NCBI RefSeq assembly: GCF_030247185.1
Contig: NC_080570.1
Location: forward strand, 119,688,689-119,752,688
Reading direction: 5' to 3'
Source: Malaya genurostris
Taxonomy: Eukaryota; Arthropoda; Insecta; Diptera; Culicidae
Length of the DNA: 64,000 nucleotides
The notes beneath the pieces were generated by a model. It ran no database searches. It was not told where the DNA came from and saw only the letters and a list, made by a program, of their open reading frames with translations. Positions 54,798-64,000 of the stretch are shown here, piece after piece; positions within the stretch are counted from its first letter, which is position 1; the number at the start of each line of letters is the position of its first letter. The translations under genes were made by a program, and so were the position numbers.

Positions 54798-54842
54798 ATT
54801 TGAGCAATGCTTGTTGTTTTATGTGGAGCACATTAGCACCGT

Positions 54843-55362
54843 TTAAAAAAAACTACTCGAAAACTGCTTGAAGAACAGATTAAAAAAAGCTCATCAGCGA
54901 TGCTAGAAATACTATTCGTGAAAACTGAACGGAAAAATTGTTCCAGAAAACTGATAAAAAAAAAAACATCCTTGAAACAAAATTGGTAGAAATACCGGTT
55001 GAAAAAACTGTTTGAAAAACACGTAAAAATGCTCGTCAACGATACTCAAAAAAATATTCGAAAAAGCTATATAAAAATTACTTGCCAAAGAACTGCAAAA
55101 AATACTGTTCGTGAAAACTGAACGGAAAAATTGTTCTGGAAAACTACTCGAAAAAATAGCTTGAAAAACTGATCGAAAATTGCTTGAAAAAACGATAAAA
55201 AATGTTCCTCAACGATGCTCGAGAAATTACTCGATAAAACTATTATAGAAATTACTTAAAAAACCTACTAAAAAGCTGCTAGAAAAACTGCTGATAACCG
55301 GCTCGAAAAAACTGTTTAATAAAATGCTCGAAAAATCGACCCATTAACTGCTTCAATCATTA
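54843..55362 (+). repeat. Degenerate CTGCTCGAAAAA array, segment 1
   Basis: Irregular 9-14 bp words centred on CTGCTCGAAAAA, ACTGCTTGAAAAA and CTCGAGAAA fill the segment. Further segments at 55644-57187, 57871-58324, 58527-59297, 59893-60741 and 60993-61370 are the same material separated by later insertions. Open frames on the minus strand (Phe/Ser/Glu-rich) are by-products. Confidence 0.85.
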
Positions 55363-55643
55363 CACAGATAAAAATATTTTGTGAATTTACATCTATTTCC
55401 ATGCACATATTTGGAGCAGGTACTTAAACATAAAGTTACTTTACAAATCTGTAGGTTTCAATAGAATTTAATCGCAAACTAAGCGTTAATTGAAAGATAC
55501 AGTTATATTCATTGAAAATTCAATGCAATCCAATTTAGTTTTGCATCGATGAAGGTTTTCAACCAAAATCTCGATTCAACCAATGTCTATTCCATGTCAC
55601 AATTGATTTACATGTCGTGTAAATTTCATTATTTCTTTCTGTG
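55363..55643. mobile_element. 281-bp TA-flanked MITE, copy 1
   Basis: Ends CACAGATAAAAATA and, from the right, CACAGAAAGAAATAA. Similarity continues to AATTTACA on both sides. TA duplications are at 55361-55362 and 55644-55645. An inverted second copy is at 60742-60992. It is non-coding; TA duplication suggests mobilisation by a Tc1/mariner-type transposase. Confidence 0.8.
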
Positions 55644-57187
55644 TACTCGATAAATCCTCCCAAAAAAACAAAAATTTGCTCGAAAAACATCTCAAAAAAT
55701 TACTTGAAAAGCTGCTTGAAAATTGTTCAAAGAACTACTCGAGAAAACTGTTCGAAAACTCTTTTCAAAAACAGCTTGGAAAATCTGCTTGTTAACAATG
55801 CTCGAAAAAATCGCTAAAAGTACTTGAAAAATTGCTCGAAAAAAATATTTAAAGCTGTTCGAAAAAACTGCTCTTTAAAACTGCTTTAACTATTTCATAA
55901 TTTCTTGCAGCTGTATAAAACGGCTGCTCAAAAAACTTCTTCAGAAACTACTTTAAAAACTGATAAAAAACGAAAAAAATGTTCAAAAACAGCACGAAAA
56001 AATTGCTTGCCTACAAGCCTCGGGAAAAATGTTTAGATAACCATACAAAAAAATGAAAAAGCTGCTCGGAAACCTGCATCAGAAAGCGAAATCAAAATAC
56101 TACTTGGAAAACTGTTAGGAAAAGCTACTAAAAAAAACTGCGCGAAATTATTAGAAAAACCTTCGTACGGAAAAATTACTCGAGAAACTACATTACAGAG
56201 CGGTACATTGTGAAAAAATGCTTAGGAAACTACACGAATACTGCTCAAGAAACTACTTGCAATATTCTAGAAGGTGCTCGAAAGAACTGCTCGTCAGCAA
56301 TAATTGAAATAAAGCTCGAAAAACTACTCAAAATCGCTCAAAAAAAATATAGTTCAAAAACTCTAAAAAGCTGCTCAACATATCTCGAAACCCCCCTTGA
56401 AAGAAAACTGCTAGAAACACCTGCGATCTGGAAGACGTAGCTTAAAAAACTGCTGTAAAATCAGCTCGATAATAACAGCTTGAAAAACTGCTCAGGAAAA
56501 AAAACTACTCGAAAAGAGACAAAAAAGTGTGAAATTCCTATAAAAATCAATATGAAAACCTCTCGAAATACTGTTGGAAGCACTGCTAGAAAAACTGGCC
56601 CAGAAAATTGTTCGAAACTATTCGAAAATTTTTTTTTGTCGAGAAGGTGCTCGAGAAAACTTCTAAAAAAACTGCAGTTTTTTCTCCAAGCAGTTTCTCG
56701 AAAAACTGATCGAGAACCTGCTTAGAAAAAAACTGCATTAAAAAGCAGAATTTCTATGAAAATCAAAATCTGCTCAGAAATACTGCTAGAAAAAAATACT
56801 CGAAAAACTGCTCGAATAAATACTTGAAAAGATGCTTGAGAAAACTACTCAAAAACACTGCTTGAATCACTCGAATAAAACTGAGCTTCGATAGAACTGT
56901 CTGAAATAACTGCTCAAAAATAAGTTCTCGAGCAAACTTCTTAACAATACTCGAAACACGGACTGCGGACTGGAAAAACACAGCTTGAAAAAATGCTCGA
57001 GAAAACAGTTGGAAAAAGAACTGCTCGATAACTGATTGAAAAAAGAGCTTTTCAAAAATGCTTAAAACTACTCGAAAAAAGACAAACAGTGCGGAATTCT
57101 TATAAAAATCGATATCAAAACTTGTTGAAGTATGGAAGCACTGCTAGAAAAACTGATCCAGAAAATTGTTCAAAACTTTTCGAAAAA
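55644..57187 (+). repeat. Degenerate CTGCTCGAAAAA array, segment 2
   Basis: The same words as segment 1. Longer anchor blocks recur: a GAATTC-like word followed by CTATAAAAATCAATATCAAA and CTGCTAGAAAAACTG (near 56530, 56744 and 57093), showing a higher-order unit of a few hundred bp. Confidence 0.8.
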
Positions 57188-57870
57188 CCTGTTTTAATCC
57201 ACCTAGTGGTGTAATGATTCTCATATCAATCATACTATCATATATAATACTGTGGAATTCTTCAAAATTATTTTTCTTCGATTCTTAAAAGAATAACCGA
57301 AATAGATTTGTTTGACCGATAAAATACTATCAATTGGAAAAGATTTGAGGTCGATATAGAAAACTTTTTACGGTTTTTCGCTCTTTTCAGTGATGGTATA
57401 AAATTTTTAACACACTTTACCTTATATTTCCGGATCCGGAAGTCGGATCCTGATGAAATTCAGGAATTACGTATGGGACCACAGGACCTTTCATTTGAAC
57501 CTAAGTTTGTGAAAATCGGTCGCGCCATCTATGAGAAAAATTAGTGCACTTATTTTCACAATTTTTTGCATATTTTACCCCATAATTCCGGAACTGGAAG
57601 TCGGATCCAAATAATATTCAGGAATTTTGTATGGGACCACGAGAACTTTCATTTGAATCTAAGTTTGTGAAAATCGGTTCAGCCATCTCCGAGAAAAGTT
57701 AGTGCAAAAAACGTTACATACACACATACACACACCACACATACACACACAGACGTTTTGCGTACTCGACGAACTGAGTCGAATGGTATATGACACTCGG
57801 CCCTCCGAGCCTCGGTTCAAAAGTCGGTTTTCACAGTGATTGCATAGCCTTTCTATATGAGAAAGGCAAA
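57188..57870 (-). repeat. CCACTAGG-family repeat inside the array
   Basis: Minus-oriented copy with both termini: CCTGTTTTAATCCACCTAGT at the left and TTTCTATATGAGAAAGGCAA at the right. It contains two internal units and an ACACATACACAC run, and it splits array segments 2 and 3. Confidence 0.85.
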
Positions 57871-58324
57871 AATACTCGAGATGTTTGAGAAAACTTTTGA
57901 AAAAACCTGCTTGAGCAAGCTGCTTGAAAAATACTGTATTAAGAAGTGAAATTTCTATGAACATCAAAATCTGCTCGAAAATACTGCTAGAAAAAAAACA
58001 CTCAAAAAACTGCACGAGAAACTTTCAGAATAAATACTCGAGAAAACTGCTCAAAAACACTACTTGAACCAGTCGAATATAACTGCTCGAAAAACTTCGA
58101 TAGAACTGTCAGAAATAACTGCTCGAAAATAAGCTCTCGAGAAAACTTTTTAACAATGCTCGAAGTCCACTGTTCGATAATAACTGCTTGAACTACTCTA
58201 GAAAACAAATCGTAAAAACTACCTTGTACAGGCGTTTGGCAACTGTTCGAGAAAAATTCTCAAAAAACTCCTCGATCAAAGGCATTAAAGTCCGGAGTTC
58301 CTCTTAAAATCAATATCACAAACT
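57871..58324 (+). repeat. Degenerate CTGCTCGAAAAA array, segment 3
   Basis: Continues the array, with anchor blocks near 57946 (AAATTTCTATGAACATCAAA) and 58287. Confidence 0.8.
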
Positions 58325-58526
58325 GCAAAGCAAAGCCCTGACATTACATTCCTTTTGTGGAATTTGACCTTCCTGTTTCAACAAACTTCGCAGCCGATTC
58401 TTAGCGTACAGAATCATTGCATGGCTAGTGCAACGATCCTAAGAATCCTTCCAGCTCGGGGCTCGAACATATGACAACTGGCTTGTAAGACCAGTATCGT
58501 ATGCATTGAACCACCAACCCGGATCC
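58325..58526 (-). repeat. tRNA-derived SINE, minus-strand copy
   Basis: Reverse complement of the 38552-38764 family: GGGTTGGTGGTTCAATGC-like start at about 58522, box B-like TTCGAGCCCC and the body CTAAGAATCGGCTGCGAAGT, ending GGGCTTTGC. It is inserted in the array. Confidence 0.75.
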
Positions 58527-59297
58527 AAACTCAAAAACTGGTCGAGAAACTATTAGAAAAAACAATCACATTAAAATGCGGAATTCCTTTGAAACCAACA
58601 TAAAAATAAAAAAAAATATTTGAAAAACTGCACGAGGGAACAGTTCGGAAATACTTCTTGAACAAGAACTCCAAAAATCGGCTCAAAAAACTTCGAAAGC
58701 ATTGTCTGAAAAAAGTATTCGAGAAAATTGCTTGAAAATAACTGCTCAAAAAATCTCCGAAAAATCGGTTCGAAAGAAAATTTGCTCTAAAAACTGGTTT
58801 ATTTCCAAAACCGTTCTAAAATCACTGCTCGAGAAAATTGCTCAAAATCACTACTCAAAAACAAAACTGCTCGAAAAAGGCATAAAAGTGCAGAATTCCT
58901 ATGTAAATCAATATCAAAAACTGCTCGAAATACTGCTGGCAAAAAGCTGCTCGTGAAACTATTCGAAAAAAATTCTCAGAAAGATGCTCGAGAAAACTGC
59001 TCGAAATGATGATCGAGAAACTGCGCGAAAACACTGATCGGAAACCACCGCATGAGGAACTACATTACAGAATGAGATTTTTATGACAATAAAAAAAACT
59101 GTTCAAACAAACTGCTAATTGTAGAAACTTCGAGAAAAAACCTACTCGGAAGAACTCGTTAAACTACTCGAAAACACTGCTTGAAAAAGCTACATCGAAG
59201 AGTGGAATTTCTATAAAAATCAAAATCTGCTCCAAAAACCACTCGAAAGTAACTGCTCTAGAAAACTTAAAACTGCTCGCAAAACTGCATTGAAGAA
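58527..59297 (+). repeat. Degenerate CTGCTCGAAAAA array, segment 4
   Basis: Array words with anchor blocks near 58579, 58891 and 59203. Confidence 0.8.
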
Positions 59298-59892
59298 TCA
59301 TTGGCGAACGTTGCATAAAATGAATTCGCGGAAGATCAACTTGCTGGTAAGCACAGCAACCTTTTCTACGTCATTAACGAACCGCACAGAGTGAAAGTTG
59401 TTCACATTGAGTGAATGATCCTGGCGCCCGAAGGCGTACTCAGAAATATTCGCCCCGTCAAATTTAGTCGCAGGGAGCCAAATCAGGTGAATTCGGCGGT
59501 TGCTGAACGTTTCGTTTTTAGCTAAATGTTCGCTGATAACGATAGCATTGTGTGACGGTGCGTTATCGTGGTGCAAGATCCACGAGTTGTTTGCTCACAA
59601 ATCTGGTATTTTTCGGCGAATTGCTTCACGCAAACGTCTCATGACGCCCGAATAATATCCCCTTGTCTGACCTTGTGGTAAAAATTTATGATACACAGCA
59701 CACTTATAATCAAGGAAAACTGAGAGCATCGCCTTCTTTCTCGACTGAAAATGAAAACTCGTTGTTGCAAATTCAATTCCATTTTAAAAATGGCTTCCAT
59801 TCATTAAGTTGTTGCTTTTAATATTATCATTTTTAAGTTCCACTAAAATTTTGCCTCTAACTAGAAAATCTAACTGGAATTGTAAACAAATC
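59298..59892 (-). pseudogene. Mariner-like transposase fragment
   Basis: Minus-strand reading gives KKAMLSVFLDYKCAVYHKFL, QGQTRGYYSGVMRRLREAIR, then an in-frame TGA at about 59592 (probably from TGG) and SWILHHDNAPSHNAIVISEH with the second catalytic Asp, followed by diverged residues (HLIWLPATKF) where the third Asp should be. The family is the LHHDNAPSH type of DD34D mariners. The N-terminal third and both ends are missing. It sits between array segments 4 and 5. Confidence 0.75.
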
Positions 59893-60741
59893 AATGCTCG
59901 AAACCCCCGTCGAAAAAAACTGCTCTCAACACCTGCGGTATAAAAAGGCAGCTTAGGAAAATGCTTGAGAAAAAAGCTCGAAAAAAACTGAACGATAATA
60001 ACTACTTGAACTGCTTAAGAAACCAAATCTAAAATACTTTCCGAACTTTTTTTTCTGAACAGTTTTTTCGAACAGTTTCGATCGGTAACTGTTCGAAAAA
60101 ATTGCTCAGAAAAAAACTGTTCGAAAAAAGACAAAAGTGTGGAATTCATATTAAAATCAATATCAGAAACTGCTCGAGAAACTGTTCGAAAAAAAACATT
60201 AAAATACGGAATTCCTTCAAAAACAAAATAAAAAAATGCTAGAAAAATTACTTGCAAAACTACTCGAATAACTACTGAAAAAACTCAAGAAACAAAATCT
60301 AGAAAAAGAATTACTCGAAAGACTCCACGAGGGAACGGCTCTTAATACTGCTTGAACATGAACTTGAAAAAACTTCAAAAGCGTTGTGTGAAAAAGACCT
60401 CCAGAAAATTGCTTGAAAATAACTGCTTAAAAAAATCTCTGAATAATCTGTCCGAAAGAAAATTTTCTGAAAAATTGCTCTGAAATCTGCTTGGAAATAA
60501 ACCGTTCTGGAATAACTGATCTAGAGAACTATTCCAAAACTGCTCGAAATCTCTTCTCAGAAACAAAACTGCTCAAAAATGTGCGGAATTCCTTTGTAAA
60601 TAAATATCAAAAACTTCTCGAAATACTGCTAGCAAAAAGCTGCTTGTGAAACTATTCGAAAAAAATTCTCAAAAAGATGCTCGAGAAAACTGTCTGAAAT
60701 GATGATCGAGATACTGCTCGAGATGCTTAATCGAGGAGATG
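59893..60741 (+). repeat. Degenerate CTGCTCGAAAAA array, segment 5
   Basis: Array words with anchor blocks near 60133, 60207 and 60585. The last (GGAATTCCTTTGTAAATAAA through TTCTCAAAAAGATGCTCGAG) is very similar to 58890-58995, showing duplication of long blocks. Confidence 0.8.
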
Positions 60742-60992
60742 CACAGAAACAAAAGATGAAACTTACACGACATGTAAACCGATAGTACTATGAAAAAGAC
60801 ATCAGTTGAAACGAGAATCTGATTTAAAACCATGATTGATGTAAAATTACATCAAAATTCATTTAGTTTTCCATTGAACAAGACTGTATATTTACAAACC
60901 GCTTCGTTTTGTAATGTAAATTTCCATTCAATTGCCTGCTCCAAATATGTGCATGAAAATAAATGTAAATTCACAAAATATTTTTATCTGTG
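60742..60992. mobile_element. 251-bp MITE, copy 2 (inverted relative to copy 1)
   Basis: It begins CACAGAAACAAAAGATGAAA and ends TTCACAAAATATTTTTATCT then GTG, the reverse complement arrangement of 55363-55643. Flanking dinucleotides are TG on both sides instead of TA. Confidence 0.75.
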
Positions 60993-61370
60993 TGCGTGAA
61001 ACCACCGATCGGAAAAAAACCGCATGAGAAACTACATTACAGCGTGAAAATCAAAATATAAATCTGCTAAATCAAACTATTCGGAATGCTACTCAAAAAA
61101 CTGTTAGGAAAAAAATTCTTTAAAAATTACTCGAGAAAAAAGCTACTCGGAAAAACTCGAGAAGCTGCTCGATAACACTTTTTGGGAAAACTGCTTTGAA
61201 GAGCGGAGCTCCTATAAAAATCCAATTCTACTCAAAAACCTGTTCGAAAAAAACAATTGTTCGAAAGTAACTGCTCCAGAAACCTATACGAGAAACTGCT
61301 CGGAAAAAGCTGTTCCAAAGAAAATTCTTTAAAAAAAACTATTTGAAAAATCTACCCTAGAAACTTAACA
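60993..61370 (+). repeat. Degenerate CTGCTCGAAAAA array, segment 6
   Basis: The last part of the array, with an anchor block near 61206. It fades out near ACTATTTGAAAAATCTACCC. Confidence 0.75.
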
Positions 61371-62593
61371 TTGAAATGAAGATTCATCATTGCTGTTGTT
61401 GTAATACAAAAAGAATTCACTGTTTAGAAGAAAAGTTAGAAATAAGTTGATCTATTATAAAAGACTTGTTAGTTGATGCACGAAAAAACAATCCCTTTGG
61501 CCATACCGATCTCCGATTTCTGGAAGTACAGAATATAACGGTCAAAACACCAACCGAAAATATTGACTATTATTATAACATTCAACATTTTTTGACGTGA
61601 CTACGTTTTACATTACTATGGGGCGCCTTTTCAAAATTCACTCTGTACAAGAATGGGCAGAACTTAATCGTGATTTTTTTTTGTTGTATTTAACGAAGTA
61701 GCATGATTTTTTCTCCATTCGATCGAAATTATTTTCGGCAGTTTATGATACAATTTTCAGCAGTATGAGATAATCACAAATAACATAAAATTGAAGTTTT
61801 CTAAAGTGTTTGGTATGAACTAGCATTAAGGTAAAATTCAGTACCAAAATAAGGCGAGGAAAATTCCAACCGCATGAAACAGAATTTTTGCTCTGTGAAA
61901 GTATGCAAAATTCACATAATCAATCAACTAACTAGTACGATTAACGACATTACCCACTCGTCTTTTTGAAAACTAAACACGAAAACTGGTAGAGAACCTG
62001 AAGAGTAACGTACGCCATCAGAAGAAAATCGATGATTTCAAATGTATTTTTCACAAAGCGTTTGCCTCGTAAGTTTTTTTTTGTCAAAATCAATCAGCGA
62101 AATTATAACATATTGTGATATCTATTGAAAAGTTGATGAACTTTCAATTTGTTCACATTTTGATGTTTGATTTTACTCGGGTTTAAAAATGTATCATTGA
62201 ATGAACACACGCGGAGAGGGAAAATCTCTCATTCCGATTGTGCAACATTTTTAGAATGCAACAAAAATCATATCGCGCAATCGGCATTTCGACATTCGAA
62301 TTCAAAGCATGCTTCGATTCGCATAATTATTCCACCGTTGATTGTTATCTCTTATGGCAACGAATTTCCCACAATCTTCTCCCTCGATATGCAGACCTCT
62401 ATGGCGATGTGTGAGAACATACTCCTCCCTACCCAGAAGGCAAACATTGTTTTTAGTTTGCCCTTGCATCCAATCTCAAAACGGCGGACCATTGTTCGTC
62501 TCCATTTCGGTATTATCAACTGGATTGCAGTGTCATAACCAAACTATGGTCTCATATGGAATCAATTCATTTCATCAGCTCCCTTTCTTTCAG
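61371..62593. other. Distal intron 2
   Basis: 61595-61790 is the inverted partner of the repeat at 20060-20230 (TATGGGGCGCCTTTTCAAAA). The remainder is AT-rich, with a pyrimidine tract leading into the exon 3 acceptor. Open frames at 62167-62789 overlap exon 3 and are not supported separately. Confidence 0.45.
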
Positions 62594-62807
62594 ACACCTA
62601 CCTACGACCGGAGCCGCTGCCAGATCGGATATTCCGTGGCCGATTGCGGGTGATCGAGGGCGATCACTGGACACCGGAGTTGGCCGATCAAAACTCGCTT
62701 CGATTTCAGCACCGTGCCCGGGACTATCGAGAACGAATCAACCTGATTATGCGACGATCGGATCTACGGGAACCGTACGAGGGCAGTGAAATACTCGCTT
62801 TGGATGG
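62594..62807 (+). CDS. Corin: Corin-like protease, coding exon 3 (SEA-like region)
   Basis: The acceptor TTTCTTTCAG is followed by ACACC. The split Tyr codon (T|AC) makes residue 245, and the exon encodes residues to 316 (split Gly), donor GG|GTAGGT in phase 2. The product YTYLRPEPLPDRIFRGRLRV through SLRFQHRARDYRERINLIMR and YEGSEILALDG has the pattern of the first half of a SEA domain (F-G-L-V start, S-x-x-F helix). SEA modules are common between the anchor and the stem domains of type II transmembrane proteases and often undergo autocleavage; the cleavage motif is not identifiable here. Confidence 0.85.
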
Positions 62808-62865
62808 GTAGGTGGTAATTCGATCTAGCGATCGATCGAACTCATTGATTGATTCTTCATTGCAG
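62808..62865 (+). other. Intron 3 (58 bp)
   Basis: GTAGGT to TTCATTGCAG, phase 2. A small intron of typical dipteran length. Confidence 0.85.
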
Positions 62866-63698
62866 CAACGAAGGCGAAGACGTCACGCTTCACTTTGCCA
62901 TGTACTTCGATCCGTACGCTGAACTGGTCTCGAGTGCCGATCTTCATTCGATTCTGATGGAGGAAATTATCTCCGATCATCCCCGGTACTTCCGCAATCT
63001 GACCATCGATCCGTCCAGTTTGGTGATTAAGGAAGTGCTGGGACAGTTTGATGACATTCCGGGAACATCGTCGTCTCCGTTGGGCGGCAAGGATGACATT
63101 CCCAACGAAATAATTACCACCGTTCGACCTCCGCGCAAATGTGAACCGCTTCGTTTGAACTACTGCCGATCGGTTGGTTACAATTTGACCACTTATCCGA
63201 ACTATTTCGGGCACAATTCGATCGAAGAAGTCGAGACGGATTTGATTTCCTTCCGCGAACTGGTCGATGCCGAATGTTTCCGGCAGGCGTTTGATTTTAT
63301 CTGTCGCTTGTTGCAACCTCCCTGCGAGTATCGGCGTATCGAAGAACCGACACCGGGCCGCGTGTGTCGCCAGTATTGTCAGGCATTCTGGAGTGGTTGC
63401 GGTGATCGATTGCCGGAACGGTTCAAGAAGTTCCTGGACTGTGAACGCTTTCCGGAAACCACTAGCATTCAGTCGTGCTACAATCGACCGGGATGTGCCA
63501 CGGAGCTACAGACGAATGCGATGTCATCTCGGTTGTGCGACGGAGTGGCGGACTGTCCGGATTTGTCGGATGAAAATACCTGCACGTTTTGTCCGTACGG
63601 AGCGATCTACTGTGGGCGTGGTCGGGTTTGCTACGCCCGTAACGCCCGCTGTGATGGGAAAATGGACTGTCCGGATGGGGCTGACGAAAAGGATTGTC
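62866..63698 (+). CDS. Corin: Corin-like protease, coding exon 4 (SEA end, Frizzled CRD, two LDLa)
   Basis: Residues 316-594, donor TGTC|GTAAAT in phase 1. The first about 90 residues complete the SEA-like module (DVTLHFAMYFDPYAELVSS; IDPSSLVIKEVLG). A Frizzled cysteine-rich domain spans about 408-520: CEPLRLNYCRSVGYNLTTYP, FRQAFDFICRLLQPPCEY, VCRQYCQAFWSGCGDRLPE, with the expected ten cysteines. Two LDL-receptor class A repeats follow at about 520-555 and 558-593, with the calcium-binding ends CDGVADCPDLSDENTC and CDGKMDCPDGADEKDC. Mammalian corin has two Frizzled domains and eight LDLa; the insect gene has the simpler set seen here. Order and spacing make the assignment strong. Confidence 0.92.
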
Positions 63699-63767
63699 GT
63701 AAATATTGATTGAATTTTGGACGAGGTGGAAGGATGAGAGGTTTGAATAATGTTTTTTTGTTTTCAG
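63699..63767 (+). other. Intron 4 (69 bp)
   Basis: GTAAAT to TTTGTTTTCAG, phase 1. Ignoring it gives an apparent stop just after the LDLa repeat, but the downstream SRCR sequence shows that the gene continues. Confidence 0.85.
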
Positions 63768-64000
63768 TTTCAATTTCACCACAAGTGACGTACCTGACGT
63801 TCCCGGCACCGATTGTTCCCTATCGTCCTCGTTTCTACCCGGAAGGTTATGCGGTCTTCTCCGAAAAGGGCATCACTGGAAAGCTGTGTTCCGTCGGTAT
63901 GGATTCGAACGAGTACGTACGGAATACGGTGGCCGAATCACTTTGCAAAGCTCTTGGTTTCGAACGGGTGGAATATTCGGAGGTACGAAACGATACGGAA
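63768..64000 (+). CDS. Corin: Corin-like protease, coding exon 5 (start of SRCR domain), partial
   Basis: It begins with the split Leu codon (residue 594) and is open to the window end, residue 671. YPEGYAVFSEKGITGKLCSV, GMDSNEYVRNTVAESLCKAL and GFERVEYSEV fit the N-terminal half of a scavenger receptor cysteine-rich domain, which in corin-type proteases directly precedes the trypsin-like catalytic domain. The catalytic domain should lie beyond 64000. Confidence 0.88.

Larger units (their letters stand above)
50879..62593 (+). other. Intron 2 of the corin-like gene, about 11.7 kb
   Basis: GTAAGT donor and TTTCTTTCAG acceptor, phase 1. It is occupied by a deleted LINE copy and by a long degenerate array with nested insertions. 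Confidence 0.8.

Noticed and set aside
54833..60566. Many minus-strand ORFs rich in Phe, Ser and Glu
   Set aside because: They are reverse translations of the CTGCTCGAAAAA words; length and composition follow from the repeat.
62167..62789. Separate ORFs upstream of and across exon 3
   Set aside because: They run through the intron 2 acceptor in frames that do not match the corin-like protein; the spliced model with phase 1 entry explains the region.
63267..63809. Other-frame ORFs over exon 4 on both strands
   Set aside because: Shadows of the Frizzled/LDLa coding exon.

Overview
The window looks like nuclear DNA of a dipteran insect, most probably a culicine-type mosquito with a large, repeat-rich genome. 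The reasons are an intron-bearing host gene of the Corin type, an IS630-Tc1-mariner transposon with DD37E spacing (a group described from mosquitoes), Mos1-like mariners, an RNase H-bearing LINE and several short interspersed repeats. The species assignment is inference.

Host gene: one gene is visible, on the + strand. It is a corin-like type II transmembrane serine protease with coding exons at 18189-18443, 50401-50878, 62594-62807, 62866-63698 and 63768 to the window end. Reading frame and intron phases agree across all joins. The visible product is a His/Asn/Pro-rich cytoplasmic region, a signal anchor, a SEA-like module, a Frizzled cysteine-rich domain, two LDLa repeats and the start of an SRCR domain. 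The protease domain lies beyond the window. Intron 1 is about 32 kb and intron 2 about 11.7 kb; both are long because of transposons and satellite-like arrays.

1-17.9 kb (upstream of the gene): a SINE-like fragment, a TAA microsatellite split by an ORF1-only LINE-type element, a 5'-truncated RTE-like retrotransposon with an 11-bp target duplication, copies of an unclassified repeat called here the CCACTAGG family, a 3.3-kb G-poor heptamer array (11.4-14.7 kb), and a complete but mutated DD37E transposon (15.1-16.4 kb).

18.4-50.4 kb (intron 1): a DD37D element with about 190-bp inverted repeats, a full-length LINE with two open ORFs and a perfect 14-bp target duplication (23.8-29.8 kb), remnants of a DDE transposase and of two other reverse transcriptases, two Mos1-type mariners, a 164-bp hAT-like MITE, a SINE, a GTAAC satellite split by a deleted mariner, and a 588-bp element with CCCGATCAGATG ends.

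50.9-62.6 kb (intron 2): a deleted minus-strand copy of the same LINE family with a CCACTAGG repeat inserted in its ORF1, then a 6.5-kb degenerate array of short CTGCTCGAAAAA-like words that carries two MITEs, a SINE, a mariner fragment and another CCACTAGG copy.

The layers are nested, so their order of arrival can be read. The features with most biological interest are the apparently intact LINE, the ORF1-only elements that share its 3' terminus, and the unusual arrays.
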